Shown: positions 5,433 through 11,841 of the stretch, piece after piece | How positions within the stretch are numbered: position 1 is the stretch's first letter | How the letters are laid out: every line of letters starts with the position of its first letter | Assembly (NCBI GenBank): GCA_037968835.1 | Contig: JBBKWG010000153.1 | Coordinates: forward strand, 1-11,841 | DNA: 11,841 nucleotides | Direction: 5' to 3' | Source: JBBKWG01 sp037968835 | Lineage (GTDB): Bacteria; Pseudomonadota; Alphaproteobacteria; Rhodobacterales; Rhodobacteraceae | Made by a program: the position numbers and the translations under genes | Notes under the pieces: model-generated | Told to the model about the DNA's origin: nothing | What the model saw: only the letters and a program-made list of their open reading frames with translations | The model's database searches: none

Positions 5433-6770
5433 ATGCCCGAGACCAGCACCGTCACCCGTTTCGCCCCGTCGCCGACCGGCTTTCTGCACATCGGCAACCT
5501 GCGGGCGGCGCTGTTCAACTGGCTGATCGCACGGAAAGCGGGCGGCACGTTCATCCTGCGGCTGGACGACACCGACCCGGAGCGTTCCAAGGACGAATAC
5601 GCCGACGGCATCCGCGAGGATCTGGAATGGCTGGGCCTGACCTGGGATCGCGAAGAGCGCCAGTCGCTGCGGCTCGACCGTTACGCCGAGGCGGCGGACA
5701 ACCTGCGCGAAATGGGCCGGTTCTACGAGGCGTGGGAAACGCCGACGGAACTTGATCTGAAGCGCAAGAAACAGCTCAACATGGGGCGACCGCCGGTCTA
5801 TGACCGCGCCGCACTGGCGCTTTCGGACGACGAGCGCGCCCGGTTGCAGTCCGAACGCGGGCAGGGCGTCTGGCGCTTCAAGCTCGATCACGAGCGGATC
5901 GAATGGGACGACGGCATACTCGGCCCGATCTCGATCGACGCCGCATCGGTCAGCGACCCGGTGCTGATCCGCGCCGATGGGCAGGTGCTCTATACGATGG
6001 CCTCGGTCGTCGACGATACCGAGATGGGCGTCACCGATATCGTGCGCGGTTCGGACCATGTGACCAACACCGGCACCCAGATCCAGATCATTGCGGCGCT
6101 GGGCGGCCAGGTCCCGCGTTTCGCGCATCATTCGCTTCTGACCGGACCACAGGGCGAGGCGCTGTCCAAGCGGCTTGGCACCCTGGCGCTGCGCGATCTG
6201 AGAGCGCGCGGGATCGAACCGATGGCGATCCTGTCGCTGATGGCGAGGATCGGGTCGTCCGATCCGATCGAATTGCGGACCAGCCACGATGAATTGATCG
6301 ACGGCTTCGATCTGTCGAAATTCGGCTCGGCTCCGACCAAGTTCGATGTCGAGGATCTGGTGCCGCTGACCGCCCGCTATGTGCAGGCGCTGGAGCCGGG
6401 CGACGTGGCGGGCGAACTCGACACTTCGGGCGTGCCGGAGGGGTTGCAGGGCGCTTATTGGCACGCGGTGCGCAGCAACGTCGCGACCCGTGCCGAGGCT
6501 GGCGTCTGGTGGCCGATGTTCCGCGACGGGGCCGCCTCCGAGGTCCCCGGCGAGGACCGCGATTTCGTCGAGCAGGCGTTGTCGATGCTGGGCGAACCGC
6601 CATACAGCGCCGCAACCTGGGGCGACTGGACGAACGCCGTGAAAGACGCGACCGGTCGCAAGGGCAAGCAGTTGTTCATGCCGCTGCGCCTTGCCGTCAC
6701 CGGTCAGGCGCGCGGACCCGAGATGGCCGAAGTGATGCCGCTTTTGCAGCGAAAGCCAACGCTCGGCTAG
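5433..6770 (+). CDS. gltX: Glutamyl-tRNA synthetase, second alphaproteobacterial type (GltX2-like)
   Basis: A 445-residue class I aminoacyl-tRNA synthetase. RFAPSPTGFLHIGN at 9-22 holds the HIGH-type motif, RLDDTDPERS (43-52) is the glutamate-site segment, and ALSKR at 243-247 replaces the canonical KMSKS with its first lysine absent. The zinc-binding Cys-x-Cys found in many GluRS is absent; the equivalent stretch reads EAWETPTELD (99-108). The C-terminal anticodon-binding region ends with GKQLFMPLRLAVTGQARGPEM, typical of the family. It charges tRNA-Glu and, where GlnRS is missing, also tRNA-Gln for GatCAB amidation. Alphaproteobacteria often carry two copies, and this one resembles the second type, so a narrower tRNA preference is possible. 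AAGGAG lies 6 nt before the ATG. dadA follows after 86 bp. Confidence 0.92.
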   Translation: MPETSTVTRFAPSPTGFLHIGNLRAALFNWLIARKAGGTFILRLDDTDPERSKDEYADGIREDLEWLGLTWDREERQSLRLDRYAEAADNLREMGRFYEAWETPTELDLKRKKQLNMGRPPVYDRAALALSDDERARLQSERGQGVWRFKLDHERIEWDDGILGPISIDAASVSDPVLIRADGQVLYTMASVVDDTEMGVTDIVRGSDHVTNTGTQIQIIAALGGQVPRFAHHSLLTGPQGEALSKRLGTLALRDLRARGIEPMAILSLMARIGSSDPIELRTSHDELIDGFDLSKFGSAPTKFDVEDLVPLTARYVQALEPGDVAGELDTSGVPEGLQGAYWHAVRSNVATRAEAGVWWPMFRDGAASEVPGEDRDFVEQALSMLGEPPYSAATWGDWTNAVKDATGRKGKQLFMPLRLAVTGQARGPEMAEVMPLLQRKPTLG

Positions 6771-6856
6771 GCTTCGCCGCGCACCCCGCACCGGAATCTG
6801 GTTGGCACTTGTCGCGCTTTGTGGTCCCGTTGAGACAACAAAAGCGGGGACAGTGC

Positions 6857-8113
6857 ATGAAAGTCGTTGTGATGGGGGCCGGGGTCATCGGCGTGACCAC
6901 CGCCTATTATCTGGCCCGGCAGGGGGCCGAAGTCGTTGTGATCGACCGCCAGGCCGGTCCGGGACTTGAGACGTCCTATGCAAACGCAGGCGAGTTGTCC
7001 TATGGCATGACCTCGCCCTGGGCCGCACCGGGGGTGCCGCTGAAGGCGCTGAAATGGCTCTTCATGAAACGCCGCCCGCTGTTCATCTGGCCGCTTGTCA
7101 GTCCGACGATGTGGGCCTGGGGCGCGCAGATGCTGATGAACTGCAACGAACGCGCCTATACCACGAACAAGTCGCGGATGGTGCGGGTGTCGAACTACAG
7201 CCGCGACAGTCTGCCCGAGTTGATCGAAGAAACCGGCATCGAATACGACGGACGCGCACAGGGAACGTTGCAGTTGTTCCGCACCCAGTACCAGCTTGAC
7301 CATTCGCACGCCGATCAGGACATCCTGACCGAATTCAACTCGCCGTTCGAGGTTCTGGACCGCGACGGTTGCATCGCCGTCGAGCCGGCGCTGGGCGAGG
7401 TCCGCGACAAGTTCGTCGGCGGTCTGAGGCTGACCGCGGATCGCACCGGCGATTGCCGGCTGTTCACCATCGCGCTGGCCGAAAAGGCCGCCGAGATGGG
7501 GGTCGAATTCCACTACGGCCAGACGATCGAGCAAATCGCCGTCGAGGAGGGTCGCGTTGTCGGCATCGACACCGACAAGGAAGGGCGCGTGAGCGGCGAC
7601 AAGTATGTCTGCGCTATGGGCAGTTACGCCCCGCGCATCCTGCGGCCCATCGGCATCCGTCTGCCGGTCTATCCGGTCAAGGGCTATTCGGTGACTCTGC
7701 CGGTGACCGACGACGCCTTTGCGCCGCAATCGACGATCATGGACGAGACCCACAAGGTCGCGATCACAAGGCTTGGCGACCGCATCCGCGTCGCGGGAAC
7801 GGCGGAAATCGCGGGCTATTCCAACAAGCTTGGCCCCCACGCGACCGACACCGTGCGGTTTGTCATCGGCGATCTGTTTCCCAAGGGCGGCGACATCAAC
7901 AAGTTCGAGGGCTGGACCGGGCTGCGCCCGATGACGCCCGACGGCACCCCGGTGCTCGGGCCGACGCCGATCCCGAACCTTTACCTCAACACCGGCCACG
8001 GCACGCTTGGCTGGACCATGTCGTGCGGTTCGGGCCGCGCGGTGGCGGATCTGGTGATGGGACGCGAACCCGAGATCGACTTTGATGGACTGACGATGGC
8101 GCGGTACGGCTGA
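6857..8113 (+). CDS. dadA: D-amino acid dehydrogenase, DadA type
   Basis: A 418-residue FAD-dependent oxidoreductase of the DAO fold, close to the length of E. coli DadA. It begins MKVVVMGAGVIGVTTAYYLA, with the Rossmann GxGxxG at 7-12 and the acidic residue ending the second strand (VVVIDRQ). ETSYANAGELSYG (36-48) is characteristic of DadA, and NTGHGTLGWTMSCGSG near the C-terminus is the FAD/substrate-site signature. It oxidises D-alanine and other D-amino acids to the oxo-acid and ammonia, passing electrons to the respiratory chain at the inner face of the membrane. The start at 6857 was chosen for the Rossmann N-terminus and a GGGGA ribosome site 6 nt upstream. No alanine racemase gene (dadX) or Lrp-type regulator lies beside it. 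The transcript likely ends at the hairpin repeat beyond its stop. Confidence 0.93.
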   Translation: MKVVVMGAGVIGVTTAYYLARQGAEVVVIDRQAGPGLETSYANAGELSYGMTSPWAAPGVPLKALKWLFMKRRPLFIWPLVSPTMWAWGAQMLMNCNERAYTTNKSRMVRVSNYSRDSLPELIEETGIEYDGRAQGTLQLFRTQYQLDHSHADQDILTEFNSPFEVLDRDGCIAVEPALGEVRDKFVGGLRLTADRTGDCRLFTIALAEKAAEMGVEFHYGQTIEQIAVEEGRVVGIDTDKEGRVSGDKYVCAMGSYAPRILRPIGIRLPVYPVKGYSVTLPVTDDAFAPQSTIMDETHKVAITRLGDRIRVAGTAEIAGYSNKLGPHATDTVRFVIGDLFPKGGDINKFEGWTGLRPMTPDGTPVLGPTPIPNLYLNTGHGTLGWTMSCGSGRAVADLVMGREPEIDFDGLTMARYG

Positions 8114-8134
8114 GGCCGCGTCTTTCTCGAGCGG

Positions 8135-8166
8135 CCGGGGCGCTGCCCCGGACCCCGGAATATTTG
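8135..8166. repeat. GC-rich hairpin repeat with AATATTT tail (terminator-like)
   Basis: CCGGGGC (8135-8141) and GCCCCGG (8145-8151) form a perfect 7-bp stem with a 3-nt loop, followed by ACCCCGGAATATTT. It lies between the convergent dadA and cyclotransferase genes. I recall near-identical strings recurring between genes in Rhodobacteraceae genomes, so it is probably a dispersed element acting as a bidirectional terminator. It is present once in this window, so the dispersed nature cannot be shown here. Confidence 0.65.
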
Positions 8167-8181
8167 AGGGTCGATGGAGTC

Positions 8182-8742
8182 TCAGGCCTTGAAGCGAGTC
8201 GCGCCGAGCCGGTCGAGGTGGTGATCGACAAGCGCGCGCTGGTGGCGCGTTATCGTCTGGTGCCGCGGATAGATCGGATTGCTGCGGTCGTCGCGGATCG
8301 GGGCGTCCCAGCCGTCGGTTGTGTCAAAGAAGCGGGCAACGCCATCCTCGCCGAATTCACAGAGGTAGCCTTGCACGACGACATCGAGGTAGCTGAGCAG
8401 GACCGGGTGCAGCGCGCTGGCAGGCGCGTGGAGTTCGGGCGGCGCGTGATAGATATGGATCTCGGGCGGATCGGCGAGCGGGTGCGAAACCCCGGCGGCC
8501 CGCATCCGCGCATAGGAGTGTTCGCGCAGATCGAGCGCGGCCCAGTCGCCACCGGGAACGCCCGCGATCAGACCGTCGATTTCGCACGCCGGATCGGGGA
8601 CCGCGGTCAGGAACGCAACCTCGCGCGTCGCGACATGCCGCCATGCCCGTCGCCAGCCGGTGATCCGGGCGGTGTGGGCATCGCCGTAATCATGCGTCGC
8701 GCGATTCACGAGCGAGCCGTATCCGAAGAAATAGGGCGTCAT
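8182..8742 (-). CDS. Gamma-glutamylcyclotransferase-like protein
   Basis: A 186-residue protein with the GGCT-fold hallmark at its N-terminus, FFGYGSLVN (5-13), where YGSL forms the loop that binds the gamma-glutamyl group. LDLREHSYARM (70-80) matches the family's LDxxE..Y segment, with Glu74 the possible functional acid. Related enzymes release 5-oxoproline from gamma-glutamyl amines or from glutathione, but many bacterial members are uncharacterised and the substrate here is unknown. It has no signal peptide, so it should be cytoplasmic. The start at 8742 fits the family N-terminus, but no good ribosome site is visible. It is divergent from the glycine riboswitch and gcv operon with about 75 bp between it and the riboswitch, so their promoters are back to back, and convergent with dadA. 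Confidence 0.8.
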   Translation of the reverse strand: MTPYFFGYGSLVNRATHDYGDAHTARITGWRRAWRHVATREVAFLTAVPDPACEIDGLIAGVPGGDWAALDLREHSYARMRAAGVSHPLADPPEIHIYHAPPELHAPASALHPVLLSYLDVVVQGYLCEFGEDGVARFFDTTDGWDAPIRDDRSNPIYPRHQTITRHQRALVDHHLDRLGATRFKA

Positions 8743-8781
8743 GGCGTTGATGTGGCCCGCTCAAGCGGGGAACACAAGGGC

Positions 8782-8811
8782 TTGCCATGAAGCCGGAATC
8801 CGGCGTATCGG
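8782..8811 (+). promoter_or_regulatory. Candidate promoter of the glycine-riboswitch / gcv operon
   Basis: TTGCCA (8782-8787) and TATCGG (8806-8811) are separated by 18 bp and would start transcription close to 8818, just where aptamer pairing begins. The spacer holds a perfect dyad GCCGG-AAT-CCGGC (8792-8804), which could be an operator. The -10 box is weak, so this rests mainly on position. Confidence 0.45.
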
Positions 8812-8817
8812 TGACAG

Positions 8818-8985
8818 GCGCGACGGGAGAATCCGGGATTGATCCGAAGACCCCCGGTGCCGAAGGAGCAACCGCCCCGGTAAACTCTCAGGCCCACGGA
8901 CCGCCGCGCTGAAGAACACTCTGGAGAGACCCCGCGACCGGGGCGCCGAAGGGATAACGATCTCAGGCGGAAGGACAGAGGGGGC
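8818..8985 (+). ncRNA. Tandem glycine riboswitch (two aptamers) controlling gcvTHP
   Basis: Two consecutive glycine aptamers are recognisable. Aptamer 1 (about 8818-8909) has GGGAGA, the core GCCGAAGGAGCAA (8859-8871), CTCTCAGGC (8884-8892) and GGACC, with GCGCG (8818-8822) able to pair with CGCGC (8905-8909). A short linker leads to aptamer 2 (about 8917-8985), with CTCTGGAGAGACC, GCGCCGAAGGGATAAC, TCTCAGGC (8961-8968) and GGACAGAGGGG; CTCT (8919-8922) pairs with AGAG (8977-8980). This is the known arrangement upstream of glycine cleavage genes, where glycine binding switches expression on. The gcvT start lies about 70 nt beyond. The following sequence has hairpins but no T-run, so I infer control of translation rather than termination. 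Confidence 0.95.
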
Positions 8986-8990
8986 GCTTT

Positions 8991-9034
8991 CGGGCAAGGC
9001 AATTGCCCGGCATGCGCTTTGGCGGGAGGCCGCC
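8991..9034 (+). promoter_or_regulatory. Riboswitch expression platform hairpins
   Basis: CGGGCAA (8991-8997) pairs perfectly with TTGCCCG (9003-9009) around GGCAA, and GGCGG (9021-9025) pairs with CCGCC (9030-9034) around GAGG. GCGCTTT precedes or lies between both (8984-8990 and 9014-9020). No T-run follows either hairpin. The gcvT ribosome site (GAGGGG, 9045-9050) lies just downstream. Confidence 0.5.
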
Positions 9035-9056
9035 GGCGAAGGACGAGGGGACCCGG

Positions 9057-10178
9057 ATGTCGGATTTGGCAAGGACGCCGCTATACGATCTACACTTGGA
9101 GCATGGCGCCAGAATGGTGCCGTTCGCGGGCTATGAAATGCCCGTGCAATACGCCGCTGGTGTGATGAAGGAACATCTGCACTGTCGCGCCGCCGCCGGG
9201 CTGTTCGACGTCAGCCACATGGGGCAGGTCGTGCTCTGGCCGAAATTCGGAACCTACGCCGACGCTGCCCTGGCGCTCGAGGCGCTGGTGCCGGTCGATG
9301 TTCTGGGGCTGAAACCGATGCGCCAGCGCTATGCGATGTTCACGACAAGCGACGGCGGGATCAGCGATGATCTGATGCTGGCGAACCTGGGCGATCACAT
9401 ATTTCTGGTCCTGAACGCAGCCTGCAAGGAAGACGACATTGCGCATCTCAAGGCGCACACATCGGATACCTGCACGCTGGAAATCCTGGACGACCGGGCG
9501 CTGTTGGCGTTGCAGGGACCGTCCGCCGAGGCGGCTTTGTCTGCGCTCGATCCAAAGGCAGCCGAGATGCGGTTCATGGACGTGGCCGAGTTGACGCTGG
9601 ATGGCGCGAAGTGTGTCGTGTCGCGGTCGGGTTATACCGGCGAGGATGGCTACGAGATTTCGGTGGCCAACAAGGACGCGGTGAAGCTGGCCGAGGCGCT
9701 TCTGGCGATGGACGAGGTCGAGCCGATCGGACTTGGCGCGCGGGATTCGTTGCGGCTTGAAGCGGGCTTGTGCCTTTACGGCTCGGACATCGACACGACG
9801 ACATCGCCTGTCGAGGCGGCGCTAGAATGGGCGATCCAGAAGGTGCGCCGCAAGGGTGGCGAACGCGCGGGAGGGTTCCCGGGCGCGGACCGCATCCTTG
9901 ACGAGTTGCAGAACGGAGCCAGCCGTCGCCGCGTCGGTCTGTTGCCCGAGGGCCGCGCGCCGATGCGCCACGGCACCGGGATATTCGCCGGCGACAATGC
10001 CATCGGCGAGGTCACATCGGGCGCATTCGGTCCGTCGATCGAGCGGCCGATGTCGATGGGCTACGTTGCGATTGACCATTGCGCGACCGGCACCGATCTT
10101 GAGGGTGAAGTGCGCGGCAAACGGATGCCGGTCACCGTCGCCGACATGCCGTTCAGACCTTCAACCTACAAACGCTGA
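9057..10178 (+). CDS. gcvT: Glycine cleavage system T protein (aminomethyltransferase)
   Basis: A 373-residue tetrahydrofolate-dependent aminomethyltransferase, close to the E. coli length. It takes the aminomethyl group from lipoylated GcvH and gives 5,10-methylene-tetrahydrofolate and ammonia. The motifs run in family order: TPLYDLH (7-13), DVSHMGQ (51-57), GGISDD (100-105, where Asp104 should match the catalytic Asp), SRSGYTGEDGYEIS (189-202), LGARDSLRLEAGLCLYGSDID (226-246, in two blocks) and a C-terminal barrel with PMSMGYV. ATG 9057 (MSDLARTPLYDLH) is the family start and has GAGGGG 6 nt upstream; an in-frame ATG at 9003 would begin inside the riboswitch hairpin and is rejected. It is the first gene of gcvT-gcvH-gcvP, with 16 nt to gcvH. 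Confidence 0.96.
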   Translation: MSDLARTPLYDLHLEHGARMVPFAGYEMPVQYAAGVMKEHLHCRAAAGLFDVSHMGQVVLWPKFGTYADAALALEALVPVDVLGLKPMRQRYAMFTTSDGGISDDLMLANLGDHIFLVLNAACKEDDIAHLKAHTSDTCTLEILDDRALLALQGPSAEAALSALDPKAAEMRFMDVAELTLDGAKCVVSRSGYTGEDGYEISVANKDAVKLAEALLAMDEVEPIGLGARDSLRLEAGLCLYGSDIDTTTSPVEAALEWAIQKVRRKGGERAGGFPGADRILDELQNGASRRRVGLLPEGRAPMRHGTGIFAGDNAIGEVTSGAFGPSIERPMSMGYVAIDHCATGTDLEGEVRGKRMPVTVADMPFRPSTYKR

Positions 10179-10194
10179 GAAACAGGAGAGACAC

Positions 10195-10554
10195 ATGAAA
10201 TTTACCGAAGACCACGAATGGCTGAACGTGGAAGGCGACCTGGTTGTCGTCGGAATCACCGAACATGCCTCGACCCAGTTGGGCGATGTCGTGTTCGTCG
10301 AACTGCCCGAGACCGAGACCAAGGTGACCAAGGGCGACGAAGTCGTCGTTATCGAAAGCGTCAAGGCGGCGTCCGACATCCTGGCCCCGGTCGATGGCGA
10401 GATTGTCGAAGTGAACGACGACCTGGCCGACAACCCCGGCCTCGTCAACGAGGACCCGATGGGTGCTGCCTGGTTCTTCAAGCTGAGGGTCGAGGACATG
10501 AGCCAGCTCGACAGCCTGATGGACGAGGACGCCTACAAGGAAATGATCGAGTAG
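10195..10554 (+). CDS. gcvH: Glycine cleavage system H protein
   Basis: A 119-residue lipoyl-domain carrier protein. The lipoylation site is Lys57 in VVVIESVKAASDI (50-62), followed by the turn PVDGEIVEVND (65-75), both canonical. The lipoyl arm carries the aminomethyl intermediate from GcvP to GcvT and is re-oxidised by the L protein (dihydrolipoyl dehydrogenase), whose gene is not in this window. The N-terminus MKFTEDHEWL is typical. AGGAG lies 6 nt before the ATG. The gene is slightly shorter than E. coli GcvH, mainly at the N-terminus, which is normal for the family. The end of the protein is acidic (DEDAYKEMIE), also typical. gcvP follows after 63 nt without a visible terminator, so all three genes should share the riboswitch-controlled transcript. 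Confidence 0.97.
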   Translation: MKFTEDHEWLNVEGDLVVVGITEHASTQLGDVVFVELPETETKVTKGDEVVVIESVKAASDILAPVDGEIVEVNDDLADNPGLVNEDPMGAAWFFKLRVEDMSQLDSLMDEDAYKEMIE

Positions 10555-10617
10555 GCGTGGCCATTTTACAGATCTGACGCACGACGCAAGACCACCTCAA
10601 GCGGAGCATTGTCCGAC

Positions 10618-11841
10618 ATGACCTTCACGCCGACCGATTACCTGCCCTACGACTTTGCCAACCGTCGCCACATCGGACCGTCTCCGGCCGAGATGGCGGA
10701 GATGTTCAAGGTTCTGGGGGTCAAGGATCTGGACGAGTTGATCGACCAGACTGTTCCCAAGTCGCTGCGTCAGGCCGAGCCTCTGGATTTCGGCAAGCCG
10801 AAGTCCGAGCGAGAGCTTTTGTGGCACATGCGGCAGGTTGCGCAGAAGAACAAGGTCTTCACGACGATGATCGGGCAGGGCTATCACGGCACGGTCACGC
10901 CCCCGGCGATCCAGCGGAATATCCTGGAGAACCCGGCGTGGTACACGGCCTATACTCCCTATCAGCCCGAAATCTCTCAGGGGCGGCTTGAGGCGCTTCT
11001 GAACTATCAGACGATGATCTGCGATCTGACCGGGCTTGCGGTCGCCAACGCCTCGCTTCTGGACGAGTCGACGGCGGCGGCGGAAGCGGTGACGATGGCC
11101 GAGCGCGTGGCCAAGTCGAAATCGAAAACCGTGTTCGTCGATGAGAATTGCCACCCGCAGAATATCGCGGTGATCCGGACGCGGGCAGCGCCGCTGGGGA
11201 TCGAGGTCATCGTCGGCGCGCCGGACGATCTCGACCCCGAACAGGTGTTCGCGGCGGTGTTCCAGTATCCCGGCACCCATGGTCATGTTCGCGACTTCAC
11301 CGATCAGATCGCGGCGCTGCACGCGGCCAAGGCGCTTGGCATCATCATTGCCGATCCGATGGCGCTGACGCTTCTGAAGGAACCGGGCGCGATGGACGCC
11401 GACATCGCCGTCGGCTCGACCCAGCGTTTCGGCGTGCCGATGGGTTACGGCGGACCGCACGCGGCCTATATGGCGTGCAAGGATGAGTGCAAGCGGGCGA
11501 TGCCGGGGCGGATTGTCGGCGTGTCGATTGATGCGCGCGGCAACAAGGCCTATCGGCTTTCGCTGCAAACCCGCGAACAGCATATCCGGCGCGAGAAGGC
11601 GACCTCGAATGTCTGCACGGCGCAGGCGTTGCTGGCGGTCATGGCCTCGTTCTATGCGGTGTTCCACGGCCCCGAGGGGCTGAAGGCCATCGCGCAGCGC
11701 ATCCACCGCAAGACCGAGCGGCTGGTGATGGGACTGGAGGCTGGCGGCTATAAGGTAGAGCCGGAACTGTTCTTCGATACGATCACGGTCGAGGTCGGCC
11801 CGATGCAGGGTGCCATCATGGAAGCCGGTCTGCGCGAGCGG
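10618..11841 (+). CDS. gcvP: Glycine dehydrogenase (decarboxylating), P protein, 5' part
   Basis: An open frame of 408 codons runs off the window end; full P proteins are about 950 residues. It matches the N-terminal half of GcvP: NRRHIGPSPAEMAEM (15-29), HGTVTPPAIQRNILENPAWY (90-109), TPYQPEISQGRLEALLNYQT (113-132), NASLLDESTAAAEA (144-157) and GSTQRFGVPMGYGGPHAAY (266-284). The enzyme decarboxylates glycine using pyridoxal phosphate and transfers the aminomethyl group to the GcvH lipoyl arm. The PLP-binding lysine lies in the missing C-terminal half. ATG 10618 is favoured by the family N-terminus; GGAG (10603-10606) is 11 nt away, which is long. An in-frame TTG at 10609 is too close to that site to be better. 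It is the third gene of the operon. Confidence 0.95.
   Translation, partial: MTFTPTDYLPYDFANRRHIGPSPAEMAEMFKVLGVKDLDELIDQTVPKSLRQAEPLDFGKPKSERELLWHMRQVAQKNKVFTTMIGQGYHGTVTPPAIQRNILENPAWYTAYTPYQPEISQGRLEALLNYQTMICDLTGLAVANASLLDESTAAAEAVTMAERVAKSKSKTVFVDENCHPQNIAVIRTRAAPLGIEVIVGAPDDLDPEQVFAAVFQYPGTHGHVRDFTDQIAALHAAKALGIIIADPMALTLLKEPGAMDADIAVGSTQRFGVPMGYGGPHAAYMACKDECKRAMPGRIVGVSIDARGNKAYRLSLQTREQHIRREKATSNVCTAQALLAVMASFYAVFHGPEGLKAIAQRIHRKTERLVMGLEAGGYKVEPELFFDTITVEVGPMQGAIMEAGLRER

Noticed and set aside
4968..6791. A 607-codon minus-strand frame joining the metallopeptidase to sequence opposite gltX
   Set aside because: Only the last 134 or so codons look like protein. The rest is antisense to gltX, so this is not a fusion.
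6458..6856. An upstream extension of dadA to 6458
   Set aside because: It overlaps gltX in another frame and would bury the Rossmann N-terminus of DadA, which starts normally at 6857.
9003..9056. An upstream in-frame start for gcvT at 9003
   Set aside because: It lies inside the hairpin 8991-9009 of the riboswitch platform, has no ribosome site and adds residues absent from the family.

Overview
The window looks like chromosomal DNA from an alphaproteobacterium, most likely of the Rhodobacteraceae (Roseobacter group). The grounds are high G+C with strong G/C preference at third codon positions, a second-type glutamyl-tRNA synthetase without zinc cysteines, a Tat-exported MBL hydrolase, and a GC-rich hairpin followed by GACCCCGGAATATTTG that I recall as common between genes in this group. 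It is an ordinary housekeeping and amino-acid-metabolism region. I see no transposase, integrase, CRISPR array, phage gene, tRNA or rRNA.

Layout, left to right. Positions 1-514 hold no convincing gene, but include a diverged tandem repeat of about 62 bp and several hairpins. A pfkB-type phosphofructokinase lies on the minus strand (557-1507). A 352-bp divergent spacer with an AT-rich dyad, a candidate promoter and a leader hairpin precedes a tightly coupled pair on the plus strand: a universal stress protein (1860-2294) and an AGCS-type Na+:alanine/glycine symporter (2305-3864). A strong intrinsic terminator follows. Two minus-strand genes come next: a Tat-exported MBL-fold hydrolase (3932-4867) and a small HExxH metalloprotease-like protein (4968-5372). 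Then gltX (5433-6770) and dadA (6857-8113) lie on the plus strand, and a gamma-glutamylcyclotransferase-like gene (8182-8742) faces dadA across the hairpin repeat.

The right end is the glycine cleavage operon: promoter, tandem two-aptamer glycine riboswitch (about 8818-8985), gcvT (9057-10178), gcvH (10195-10554) and the first 408 codons of gcvP (10618 to the window edge).

Functionally, the right part is a glycine-inducible catabolic module. Glycine binds the riboswitch and gcvT-gcvH-gcvP expression rises; the proteins split glycine into CO2, ammonia and methylene-tetrahydrofolate. The AGCS symporter and DadA fit a broader alanine/glycine uptake and oxidation theme, but nothing in the sequence places them under the same control. 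I found no clear undescribed system. The points most worth checking are the 1-514 repeat region, the riboswitch expression platform, which lacks a terminator, the altered signature motifs of GltX, UspA and PfkB, and the usp-symporter coupling.
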